A DNA stretch of 8,149 bases from an uncultured Selenomonadaceae bacterium (GCA_946402475.1 CAMIWP010000040.1:1-8149), one strand, 5' to 3'; positions 1-6,906 are shown, counted from the first letter of the stretch. Translations and numbers: made by a program. Notes: generated by a model not told the origin, from the sequence alone.

Positions 1-1492
1 AAGCGCCAAGGAAGAGGGGGACATCTTCGTTTCCCCCGATATTGCCACATGCGAGCGATGCAAAAAAGAGCTTTTTCATCCCAGGGATCGCCGTTATCTC
101 CATCCCTTCATCAACTGCACGGCCTGCGGCCCCCGTCTCACCATCCTCCATGCCATGCCCTACGACAGGGAACGCACCAGTATGGGGGAATTTCCCATGT
201 GCGATGCGTGCCGCCTGGAATACACATCGCCGAAAAGCCGACGCTACGATGCCCAGCCCGTATGTTGCAACAACTGCGGCCCGGAGGTGTACATCATCGA
301 CAGCCCCGAGAAGGGCGCCGATGCCATCCGCCGCACCCGCCGCACCATAGCCGACGGCGGCATCGTGGCCATCAAGGGCATCGGCGGTTTTCACCTCTGC
401 TGCGATGCCTCAAATGAGTCTGCCGTCAGCCGCCTCCGCAAGTTGAAACACCGTCCCGCAAAGCCCTTTGCCCTCATGTTCCGCGACATATCGGCAGTGC
501 GGCGCGCATGCTTTCTGGAACCGGGGCAGGAGGAATTTCTTGAAGGCCATCAAAAGCCGATTCTCCTGCTCAAACGGCGTCCGGAAAGCAAAATCGCTCC
601 CGGCGTGGCCCCTGGGAACCCAAAGATCGGTGCCATGCTCCCCTATGCCCCCGTTCAGATGCTGATCTTCGACTATCCCGACGCCCTTTTTGTGCCGGAG
701 GCCTTGATCATGACCAGCGGCAATCCTTCCGGTGCCCCCATCTGCCATAACGATGAGGAGGCACGGAAGACCCTCGGCGGAATGTGCGACTGTATCCTCT
801 CCCACAACCGTCGCATCCGCCTGCGGGCCGATGATTCTGTCATGGACTGGCTGGACGGCAAGCCCTACATGATTCGCCGCAGCCGGGGCTTCGCTCCCCT
901 CCCCTTCATGATCAGTCAGGACTTCAAAGGAAAGGTCCTCGCCGTCGGAGGAGAGCTGAAAAACACCTTCTGCCTCGCAAGCAACAATCTCTTCTACCCA
1001 TCTCCCTACATCGGAGACATGACGGATCTCCGCACGGTCCTCGCCCTCAAAGATTCCATCGGGCTCATGGGCTCCCTTCTGGAAAACCGACCTTCCCTTG
1101 TGGCCTGCGACCTCCATCCCCGGTATAATACCTCCGCTGTGGCCAGGGAACTGAGGCTTCCCATCTTTCCCGTCCAGCACCACTACGCCCACATCCTTTC
1201 CTGCATGGCAGAAAACGACTGCGCCCACGAGGTGCTGGGCATCGCCTTCGACGGAACGGGCTATGGTGAAGATAACACCATCTGGGGCGGAGAGATTCTG
1301 CGGGCCGATGTTTCCGGCTATACCCGGCTCGGATCCATCCATCCCTTCCTCCAGGCAGGAGGCGACAAGGCGTCTCGGGAGGGATGGCGCATCGGAGTCT
1401 CCCTGATCTACGAGCAATACAAGAGGGACAAGGGAAAAACGGCAGAAACGGTTCAGAAACTGAGCCTCTGCACCCCGGAAGAGCTCTCTGCC

Positions 1493-1495
1493 TAG
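1493..1495 (+). other. In-frame TAG stop inside hypF
   Basis: The codon lies between ELSA and FFLLDHGVN in the hypF frame. Upstream and downstream parts are in the same frame (both start at positions equal to 2 modulo 3), so this is a point nonsense change and not a frameshift. A single C-to-T change from CAG (Gln) would explain it, which is inference. TAG is not the selenocysteine codon, and this position is not a known catalytic site. Confidence 0.9.
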
Positions 1496-1516
1496 TTCTT
1501 CCTGCTGGATCATGGA

Positions 1517-2065
1517 GTGAACACCGTCACCTCCACCAGCGCGGGGCGGCTCTTCGACGCAGTCAGCGCCCTTTTAGGCATAAAAAAGGCCTCCACCTTC
1601 GAGGGAGAGGCTTCCATGTACTTGGAATTTGCCGCAGGGGAATGGATTCCTGCAAGGGATGAGGAAGAACTGCGAGAATTCCCCATGGAAACCGCTGAAG
1701 ACGGACGTTTGTTGCTGCCCACTCTGCCCCTGTTCCGCCACCTCCTGGAACTTCGCCTGAGAGGGGTCCCCATCCAAAAGCTTGCCTACCTGTTCCACGA
1801 AAGGCTCGCGGAGCAGATTCGACAATGCTGCCGCATCCTGCGGGACAGAGAGGGACTTTCCACCGTCGCCTTAAGCGGAGGAGTCTTCCAAAATCTTCTG
1901 CTCACTCGCCTAGCCAGGGAAAAGCTGGAGGTGGACGGATTCCACCTGCTCCTTCACAGCCTCATCCCCCCAAACGACGGAGGGATCTGCCTGGGACAGG
2001 CTCTTGCCGCGATGTATCATATCAACCACATGACAGAAAAAAAGGAGAATGCAGTATGTGTGTAG
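1517..2065 (+). pseudogene. hypF: C-terminal HypF fragment after the amber stop
   Basis: This is the part of hypF downstream of the stop, open for 182 residues from a GTG at 1517. It carries the second half of the Kae1-like carbamoyltransferase domain, including TSAGRLFDAVSALLG, the SGGVFQN motif and NDGGICLGQ. A GGAG sits directly against the GTG with no spacing, so efficient independent initiation is unlikely. I list it because an annotation program would probably call it as a separate gene. Read it as one half of the interrupted hypF and not as a gene with its own role. Confidence 0.7.
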
Positions 2066-2262
2066 GTTTGCCGGCGAAAGTCGTGAACATCCGTGACGGC
2101 ATGGCCATCGTGGACGCCTCCGGTGCCAGGCGTGAGGTGTCTGCGGAGCTCCTCGATGACTTGGATCCAGGGGATTACGTCATGGTGCATGCAGGCATCG
2201 CCATAGCGAAAATCATCGGCGAGGACAGCGACGAAACCACCGCCATCCTCGAAAATCTCTGA
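2056..2262 (+). CDS. hypC: Hydrogenase maturation factor HypC (HypC/HybG/HupF family)
   Basis: This small chaperone carries the Fe(CN)2CO precursor with HypD and delivers it to the hydrogenase large subunit. The protein has 68 residues and starts MCVGLPAKV. The cysteine at position 2, which binds the iron group after removal of the initiator methionine, is present. The central GDYVMVHAGIAIAKI matches the conserved family signature GDYVLVHVGFAI. The length is at the short end of the normal range. The ATG at 2056 is chosen because the family must begin MC and because an AAGGAG site lies at 2042-2047 with 8-base spacing. The gene overlaps the last 10 bases of hypF in another frame, so translation of the two may be coupled; early termination in hypF could therefore lower hypC output. 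Confidence 0.97.
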   Translation: MCVGLPAKVVNIRDGMAIVDASGARREVSAELLDDLDPGDYVMVHAGIAIAKIIGEDSDETTAILENL

Positions 2263-2277
2263 GGGAAGGATGCGGCC

Positions 2278-3339
2278 ATGCAGGAAGTAAAAAAACCGCC
2301 AGAGGAAATCCTTCGCGCCCGTGAGATCATCACAGGCTACGTGGGAAAGGAGATCCGCATCATGGAAGTCTGCGGCACTCACACCCATGAGATCTTTCGC
2401 CAGGGCATCCGCAGTCTCCTCCCCCCGGACATCCGGCTGATCTCCGGCCCTGGGTGCCCGGTCTGTGTGACCCCCGCCGATTTCATCGACGAAGCCCTCT
2501 GGCTCATCGAAAAAAAACATGCAACCATCTGTACCTTCGGCGACCTTGTACGAGTCCCCGGAACAAAGAGCAGCCTTGCCGATGCACGAACCCAGGGGGG
2601 ACGGATCCAAGTGATCTACACCCCGTTGGATGCCGTTTCCTACGCGAAGGAACACCCGTCGGATGAGATCGTCTTTCTCTCCGTGGGCTTTGAAACCACC
2701 ACCCCGGCCTCCTGTCTTGCGGTTAAGAAAGCGAAGGAACTCGGCCTGGAAAACTTCTCCCTCCTGACGGCCAACAAGACCATGGATGCCGCATATCTCG
2801 CCATGGCTGGAAGTGCGGATGCCTATCTCTACCCGGGACATGTGTGCGCCATCACGGGGACGAGGTCTTTGGAACTACTTGCCGCACGAGGAATCTCCGG
2901 TGCAGTCACCGGTTTTACTTCCGCGGAGATCCTCACCGCCCTTGCCCTCATCATAAGGAAGTGCCAAGGAGGAAGTCCCTTCTTTTTCAACTGCTATCCC
3001 CGCGTGGTAAAGAAAGAGGGCAATCCTGCGGCCCAAGAGCTCGTCCGGGAGTGCATGGAGCCCTGCGACAGCGAATGGCGGGGTCTCGGCATCATGAAGG
3101 GAAGCGGCATGCGCTTGAAACAGAACTTTGCGGGATTCGATGCCAGAAAGAAATATGCCGTTCCTCCGATAAAGGGCAGAAGCAATCCCGCCTGCCGCTG
3201 CGGAGACATCCTGCAAGGGAAGTGCCTCCCAAAGGACTGCCCCCTCTTCTCCAAAAGCTGTACCCCGGATCATCCCATCGGAGCCTGCATGGTATCTCAG
3301 GAAGGAGCATGCTCCGCATTCTATCAGTACGTCCTGTGA
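2278..3339 (+). CDS. hypD: Hydrogenase maturation protein HypD (iron-sulfur scaffold)
   Basis: HypD is the [4Fe-4S] scaffold on which, with HypC, cyanide and CO are attached to iron during NiFe hydrogenase assembly. The protein has 353 residues, a little shorter than the 373 of the E. coli protein, and looks intact. Visible family motifs are VCGTHTHE with C32, GPGCPVCVTP with C60 and C63, FGDLVRVPGT, VGFETTTP, PGHVCAITG and GFTSAEIL. The cysteine-rich C-terminus (CRCGDILQGKC, DCPLF, GACMVSQEGACSAF) matches the cluster-binding region. The ATG at 2278 has GGGAAGGA at 2263-2270 ahead of it with normal spacing; a nearby ATG at 2270 is out of frame. The gene starts 15 bases after hypC and is surely co-transcribed with it. 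hypE, which often follows hypD, is not found here; the next gene belongs to a different unit. Confidence 0.97.
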   Translation: MQEVKKPPEEILRAREIITGYVGKEIRIMEVCGTHTHEIFRQGIRSLLPPDIRLISGPGCPVCVTPADFIDEALWLIEKKHATICTFGDLVRVPGTKSSLADARTQGGRIQVIYTPLDAVSYAKEHPSDEIVFLSVGFETTTPASCLAVKKAKELGLENFSLLTANKTMDAAYLAMAGSADAYLYPGHVCAITGTRSLELLAARGISGAVTGFTSAEILTALALIIRKCQGGSPFFFNCYPRVVKKEGNPAAQELVRECMEPCDSEWRGLGIMKGSGMRLKQNFAGFDARKKYAVPPIKGRSNPACRCGDILQGKCLPKDCPLFSKSCTPDHPIGACMVSQEGACSAFYQYVL

Positions 3340-3408
3340 AATAACACGGACTGGCATATTGTCCCAATGGCAGGACAGGGCTGGTGCGTGAATCTTCAGG
3401 AGTTGCAT

Positions 3409-3437
3409 TTGACAATCATTCCCATTTATTGTAGAAT
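3409..3437 (+). promoter_or_regulatory. Sigma-A-type promoter for the HMA/ATPase unit
   Basis: TTGACA at 3409-3414 and TAGAAT at 3432-3437 are separated by exactly 17 bases, a near-perfect housekeeping promoter. Transcription would begin near 3443-3446 and leave a leader of roughly 48 bases before the ATG at 3492. It lies in the 152-base gap after hypD, showing that the downstream genes need not depend on the hyp operon. The rest of that gap (3340-3408) shows nothing convincing. Confidence 0.8.
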
Positions 3438-3464
3438 AAACATCGGTAAGATTTTCAATCATTC
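3413..3464. repeat. Direct repeat CAATCATTC flanking the -10 element
   Basis: The 9-base word CAATCATTC occurs at 3413-3421, just after the start of the -35 element, and again at 3456-3464, downstream of the likely transcription start. The copies are 43 bases apart, about four helical turns, which would put two bound proteins on the same DNA face. An operator role is inference from position only. Confidence 0.4.
3425..3440. promoter_or_regulatory. Inverted repeat over the -10 box, candidate operator
   Basis: TTTATT at 3425-3430 and AATAAA at 3435-3440 are perfect inverted copies around GTAG, centred on the -10 hexamer. A repressor dimer bound here would block RNA polymerase. The arms are short and AT-only, so chance is a real alternative. 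Confidence 0.3.
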
Positions 3465-3491
3465 AACAGCTTCAAGGAGTGTGGACAGAAT

Positions 3492-3695
3492 ATGTTTCAG
3501 AAGACGGATTTTTGGATCGGACTTGCGGTAGGAGTTGTCGCCGGTGTCTTTGGCTACCGCTTCATGCAGGAACGCGAGCAACAGCTTGCTGTGATGGAGC
3601 AGGGCGCCCCGGCTGCGGAGTTGCCGATGGCGGAACTGCAGCGGCAGAAGGAAGAATTGGAAGATCTCATCGCTGCCCAGCAGGCGAAGAAGTAA
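3492..3695 (+). CDS. Small single-span membrane protein with charged helical tail
   Basis: I do not recognise this 67-residue protein by family. Residues about 7-24 (FWIGLAVGVVAGVFGYRF) form one glycine-rich hydrophobic span close to the N-terminus. The rest is hydrophilic, rich in Gln, Glu, Ala and Lys, with a likely helix or coiled coil at 45-67 (AELQRQKEELEDLIAAQQ). There are no cysteines or histidines, so it is unlikely to bind metal itself. The ATG at 3492 follows AAGGAG at 3474-3479 with a rather long 12-base spacing; no better in-frame start is seen. It is the first gene after the strong promoter and is separated from the HMA/ATPase genes by a hairpin terminator, so it may be made in excess over them. 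Its layout resembles small membrane partners of P-type ATPases such as mycobacterial PacL proteins, or YtxH-like proteins; this is architectural analogy, not detected homology. Confidence 0.8.
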   Translation: MFQKTDFWIGLAVGVVAGVFGYRFMQEREQQLAVMEQGAPAAELPMAELQRQKEELEDLIAAQQAKK

Positions 3696-3715
3696 GGTAC
3701 TGTGCATCACGGGGA

Positions 3716-3747
3716 AAAGACTGCCGTTGCTCCGGCAGTCTTTCTTT
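3716..3747 (+). terminator. Hairpin terminator or attenuator inside the unit
   Basis: AAAGACTGCCG at 3716-3726 pairs perfectly with CGGCAGTCTTT at 3733-3743 around a 6-base loop, followed by CTTT. The 11-bp stem has an A-rich left flank and T-rich right flank, so it could work in both directions. It ends only 26 bases before the next start codon, and no new promoter fits in between, so the genes from 3770 on probably depend on read-through. Confidence 0.8.
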
Positions 3748-3755
3748 GTAGCAAC

Positions 3756-3772
3756 GGAGGAGGATTTTCTTG
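3756..3772 (+). promoter_or_regulatory. Ribosome binding site that selects a TTG start
   Basis: GGAGGAGGA at 3756-3764 is a strong Shine-Dalgarno sequence. It is about 6 bases from the TTG at 3770 but about 15 from the first in-frame ATG at 3779. The spacing favours TTG as the true start. Confidence 0.65.
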
Positions 3773-4069
3773 AATATCATGGCGTCACTGCAGATTCCCA
3801 CAAATCAGCTGGATTTCTTCATCCGTTCCGTGGAAATCTCCTCCTACCTGCCCGGACGGATACGTCTGCGCAGCAAAAATCTCATAGGGAATCCCGGCTT
3901 GGAACAGGAAGTGCAGACGCAGCTGACAGCCTTCCGTGAGATTCAATCCGTTGAAACCAACACGGTGACCGGATCCATCCTGATTTTGTACGAACCGGCA
4001 AAGTTGCGGCAAAACGCGGATCTCAAAAAGGCGGAAGAATATATCGCAATGCACGCGAGGAGGAAATAG
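3770..4069 (+). CDS. Stand-alone HMA-like domain protein lacking CxxC
   Basis: This 99-residue protein consists almost entirely of one small alpha/beta domain. The core runs from V21 (VEISSYLPGRIRLR) through a helix (LEQEVQTQLTAF) to TNTVTGSILILYEP with TGS at 67-69. It resembles the HMA_2-type relatives of heavy-metal-associated domains that accompany P-type ATPases, but it has no cysteine at all and so cannot use the classical CxxC metal site. The same core recurs in the proteins at 4073-4780 and 6907-7380, and it is most like the latter. No membrane span is visible, so it is probably cytoplasmic. It starts with TTG at 3770 (ATG at 3779 is the alternative) and ends 3 bases before the next gene. 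A regulatory, docking or chaperone role towards the ATPase is inferred from context. Confidence 0.83.
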   Translation: MNIMASLQIPTNQLDFFIRSVEISSYLPGRIRLRSKNLIGNPGLEQEVQTQLTAFREIQSVETNTVTGSILILYEPAKLRQNADLKKAEEYIAMHARRK

Positions 4070-4072
4070 AGA

Positions 4073-4780
4073 ATGTCTTACGCATCAGGCCTAATGATGG
4101 GAACGGCGATCATCCATGGGCTTCGGCAGTTATTGGGAGATATGTCGGCCTTCGAGGAAATGGGAAAAATGAGTGCCTCGGGAAGAGGGAACGCCTTTGG
4201 AAAAAGGAATGCCCGGGGAGGAAGAAATGCCCGCGGGAAAAACGGAGCAAATTTCGATATGCCCTTTGGGACGGGGCTGGGAAACTGCCCGGAACCAAAG
4301 ATCGTGGAACTGGTTTCTTCCCTTCCGGGACGACGCCGTTACCGCATCCAGGGAATGGACGACGCCCAGGCGAAGCTGCTGGAGGAAAGCCTTGGAAAGC
4401 TCTCCTATGTGACCTGCGTGAAAGCCAATCCCGTAACCGGCAGTCTCCTGCTCACCTACGATGTATCCATGGAAACCGAAATGGACGAACTGTCCAAGGC
4501 GCTGAAGAAGATTCTCCAAGGGAAGTGCACGCCGGCTCCCCTCCCCTCTCTTCTATCGCCTCAGACCGGCTCCATGACCCGCAGCATCCATCAGGCCATG
4601 CTCACCCTCAGCAAATGGCTGAAGCAGAACACGGGAGGCGTGTTTGATGCGCGTTCCCTGACCTCTCTCGTATTTTTCGTCATCGGTGTGCGCAAGCTCC
4701 TGCTCACCCAGCAGTTCCCCTCGGGGACCCAGCTGATCTGGTGGGCCGTTTCACTGCTGAGAGGATGGAGGAACGAATGA
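4073..4780 (+). CDS. Membrane-anchored HMA-like protein with Gly/Arg/Asn linker
   Basis: The protein has 235 residues. Residues 3-21 are moderately hydrophobic (YASGLMMGTAIIHGL). Residues 37-60 form a linker built from xNAxGx hexads rich in Gly, Arg, Lys and Asn. Residues about 78-135 are an HMA-like core (VELVSSLPGRRRYR to TGSLLLTYD, TGS at 122-124). Residues 195-211 and 219-232 are hydrophobic and likely two membrane spans or one hairpin. There is no CxxC; the few cysteines are scattered. GAGGAGG at 4057-4063 gives good spacing to the ATG at 4073. The stop overlaps the ATPase start by 4 bases (ATGA), a sign of translational coupling and probably of a shared complex. Function is unknown; a membrane partner or regulatory subunit of the ATPase is the likeliest reading. 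Confidence 0.83.
   Translation: MSYASGLMMGTAIIHGLRQLLGDMSAFEEMGKMSASGRGNAFGKRNARGGRNARGKNGANFDMPFGTGLGNCPEPKIVELVSSLPGRRRYRIQGMDDAQAKLLEESLGKLSYVTCVKANPVTGSLLLTYDVSMETEMDELSKALKKILQGKCTPAPLPSLLSPQTGSMTRSIHQAMLTLSKWLKQNTGGVFDARSLTSLVFFVIGVRKLLLTQQFPSGTQLIWWAVSLLRGWRNE
4187..4240 (+). repeat. Three 18-base in-gene repeats coding GNAFGK / RNARGG / RNARGK
   Basis: Three consecutive hexapeptides (residues 39-56 of the 235-residue protein) share the pattern xNAxGx, followed by a decayed NGAN. The DNA copies are imperfect. The product is a flexible, strongly positive linker between the N-terminal hydrophobic segment and the HMA-like core. Confidence 0.7.
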
Positions 4781-6897
4781 CATACGGTGTTTATGATATA
4801 AAATTGGGGGTTTCCCTTCCCCGGGAGACCCGGACCCTTCTCGCCGCCCAGTTGCGCGCCTTTCGTTCCGTGGCGGCGGTTTCCGTGGAGGAGCGCAAGA
4901 TCCGCATCTGGCATCGCGGCGCGCCTCCCCTTCCGCTCATCCAAAAGCACGTGGCCCGAGCGGCGCTGCATGCAAAGGAAGCGACCATCCACCAGGCGGA
5001 CAGGCTGGCGGAATATCGCAGAGACGCCATCATTTCCATCACCAGCTTCGCTGCCATGGAGATGATGAAGCGCATGTCGCCCCAGGTTTTCCTCGCCACC
5101 AAATGGTTGCGGAGCGCACTTGTTCTCGCCATTGCCGGAAAGTTCATCCGCAACGGAATCCAAGGCATGTTCCAGGATCGCCGCCCCAATGCGGATACCT
5201 TGACCGCCACGGCTGTCATCGCCTCTGTACTGGCAGGAAAACCGGAGTCCAGCCTCACCCTTCTGGCTCTCTCCAATGGAGCGGAAATGCTCACGAGCTA
5301 TGCCGCGGAACGAGCGCGTACCCACATCTCCGGTCTTCTTTCCCTGGACCAAAGGTACGTCTGGCTGCTGGAGGACGGCGTTGAGCGACAGGTCCCCGTG
5401 GAACAGGTGCAGGTGGGAGATACCATTGCCGCCCACACGGGAGAAAAGATCGTCATTGACGGTCACGTCATCAGTGGCAACGCCGCCGTCAATCAGGCCT
5501 CCATCACCGGCGAATCAAACCCCGCCATGAAACAGGAGGGCTCCCCCGTTTATGCAGGCAGCGTCGTCGAAGCGGGAGAAGTCATCATTTCCGTGGAAAA
5601 AGTCGGCCAGGACACATCCCTCGCCCATATTGTCCACCTTGTGGAAGAAGCCCAGAACCGAAAGGCACCCGTGCAGAATTTTGCCGACCAGATGGCGAAC
5701 TTCCTCGTGCCGGTCTCCTTCCTCGGGGCGGCCATCGTCTACGGGGCAACCCGGGACTGGCAGCGAGTATTGAACCTCCTCTTCATTGACTTCTCCTGCG
5801 GACTCAAGCTCTCCACGGCAACGGCGATCTCTGCGGCCATTGCCGCTGCGGCAAAGCGGGGCATCCTGGTCAAGGGCGGCAACTACATCGAAGCTCTTGC
5901 GGAAACAGATACGGTTGTGCTGGACAAGACGGGAACCCTCACCATCGGCGTGCCCCAGATTGCCTTTATCCGCACGGCCAAGGACGTCACGGAGCGGGAA
6001 ATGATCCTTCTGGCAGCGTCGGCGGAACAGCACTCCGTGCATCCCCTGGCGGTAGCCATCCAAAAATACGTGCAGGAACAGGAGTGGGAAACGCCCCAGC
6101 ATGCGTCAAGCGAGACCGTCGTCGCTCGTGGCATGAGGGCTGTTGTCCCGGATTTCCAAGGATTCCGAGGCGGGACGATCCTCGTGGGAAGCCGCAAATT
6201 CCTTGCGGAAAACCAGATTCGGGACGAGGAAAACCTGGACGCGGAACTTGGAGCCAAGAATCTGCTCTACGTAGCACGGGATGAAAGGCTCATCGGCGTC
6301 ATCGGCATCGAAGACCCCATCCGTCCGAAGATGAAAAAGACGCTCAACCAGATGCGCCGCCACGGCGTGGACGAAATCGTCATGCTCACGGGAGATTCCA
6401 AGACCGTCGCCCTGAAGGTGGCCCAGGAAATGGATATTGATTCCTTCCATGCCGAGATCCTGCCGGAGAACAAGGCGGAATACGTCAACAAACTGAAACA
6501 GCGGGGCACTGTGATGATGGTGGGAGACGGCATCAACGACGCCCCGGCGCTTGCCTTTTCCGATGTGGGCGTGTCCTTGGGAGGCCGTCAGACGGACATC
6601 GCCGCAGAGTCCTCTGCCGTCACCATTCACTCCGAAGATCCCGCGCGGTTGATCGAGGCGCTTCAACTGGGACGGCGCACCATGAACCTGGTCCACCAGA
6701 ACTTCCTGGCCACCATTCTGGTGAATTCCTCCGCCATGCTTCTGGGAGCGCTGGGCAAAATCAGCCCTCTCTGGGCAGCGGTCATCCACAATACGGCGAC
6801 TTTGGCCGTCGTCCTCAACAGCTGCCGCATCCTGAACAGCGGACATGTATTCTTTGCCCGCCGGAGGCAGGAACGTCTGCCGGAACCACAGAAATGA
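4777..6897 (+). CDS. P1B-like heavy-metal-type P-type ATPase with FSC in place of CPC
   Basis: This 706-residue cation pump couples ATP hydrolysis to metal transport across the membrane. Clear catalytic motifs are TGES at 244-247 (actuator), DKTGT at 383-387 with the phosphorylated D383, HP at 422-423 (typical of P1B pumps), TGD at 538-540 and GDGIND at 583-588. Hydrophobic segments lie at about 82-130, 138-170, 308-357 and 637-685. The helix ahead of D383 reads DFSCGLKLSTATA (338-350), so the usual CPC becomes FSC, and the later ATP proline is Ala. C341 and C683 are the only cysteines, both in predicted membrane helices. Residues 6-50 look like a degenerate HMA fold without CxxC. The ATG at 4777 has GGAGG at 4767-4771; an upstream GTG at 4741 is less likely. 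Membership in a metal-pump branch is very likely, but the ion and direction cannot be told from sequence. Confidence 0.93.
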   Translation: MTYGVYDIKLGVSLPRETRTLLAAQLRAFRSVAAVSVEERKIRIWHRGAPPLPLIQKHVARAALHAKEATIHQADRLAEYRRDAIISITSFAAMEMMKRMSPQVFLATKWLRSALVLAIAGKFIRNGIQGMFQDRRPNADTLTATAVIASVLAGKPESSLTLLALSNGAEMLTSYAAERARTHISGLLSLDQRYVWLLEDGVERQVPVEQVQVGDTIAAHTGEKIVIDGHVISGNAAVNQASITGESNPAMKQEGSPVYAGSVVEAGEVIISVEKVGQDTSLAHIVHLVEEAQNRKAPVQNFADQMANFLVPVSFLGAAIVYGATRDWQRVLNLLFIDFSCGLKLSTATAISAAIAAAAKRGILVKGGNYIEALAETDTVVLDKTGTLTIGVPQIAFIRTAKDVTEREMILLAASAEQHSVHPLAVAIQKYVQEQEWETPQHASSETVVARGMRAVVPDFQGFRGGTILVGSRKFLAENQIRDEENLDAELGAKNLLYVARDERLIGVIGIEDPIRPKMKKTLNQMRRHGVDEIVMLTGDSKTVALKVAQEMDIDSFHAEILPENKAEYVNKLKQRGTVMMVGDGINDAPALAFSDVGVSLGGRQTDIAAESSAVTIHSEDPARLIEALQLGRRTMNLVHQNFLATILVNSSAMLLGALGKISPLWAAVIHNTATLAVVLNSCRILNSGHVFFARRRQERLPEPQK

Positions 6898-6906
6898 GGC
6901 CTGCAA

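Larger units (their letters stand above)
2..2065 (+). pseudogene. hypF: Carbamoyltransferase HypF, 5'-partial, interrupted by an in-frame amber stop
   Basis: HypF uses carbamoyl phosphate and ATP to carbamoylate the C-terminal cysteine of HypE, the source of the cyanide ligands of NiFe hydrogenases; it is cytoplasmic. The open frame enters from the left edge, so the N-terminal acylphosphatase domain (about 90 residues) lies outside. Counting from base 2, two zinc fingers are complete (C17/C20/C39/C42 and C67/C70/C89/C92, each CxxC-x18-CxxC). A YrdC-like domain follows with KHRPAKP, MTSGNPSG and IRRSRG. The Kae1-like domain has the metal motif HHYAH at 393-397, TSAGRLFD at 512-519, SGG at 625-627 and NDGG at 658-661. 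Codon 498 is TAG (1493-1495), yet the same frame continues with good HypF sequence to the stop at 2063-2065. The first piece therefore lacks the C-terminal third of the Kae1-like domain and should be inactive unless the stop is read through or is a sequencing error. Identity is very sure; functional state is not. Confidence 0.93.

Noticed and set aside
1493..1495. Selenocysteine or other recoding at the hypF stop
   Set aside because: The codon is TAG, not TGA, the site is not catalytic, and no hairpin element was noticed beside it; a nonsense change or sequencing error is simpler.
410..1513. 367-codon open frame on the minus strand opposite hypF
   Set aside because: It lies wholly over clear HypF sequence, has no recognisable motif, and long antisense frames are expected from the GC-rich codon pattern of the real gene.
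2017..2841. 274-codon open frame on the minus strand
   Set aside because: Overlaps hypC and hypD, both certain, and has no motif of its own.
3304..3315. Perfect palindrome GGAGCATGCTCC
   Set aside because: It falls inside the conserved HypD cysteine region, where the amino acids explain the bases; there is no regulatory context.
3331..3351. Hairpin GTCCTGTG / CACGGAC over the hypD stop as a terminator
   Set aside because: The stem is 7 bp with a bulge and no T-run follows, so it is not a convincing terminator.
4591..5466. 291-codon open frame on the minus strand
   Set aside because: Shadow of the 235-residue protein and the ATPase, which carry the recognisable motifs.
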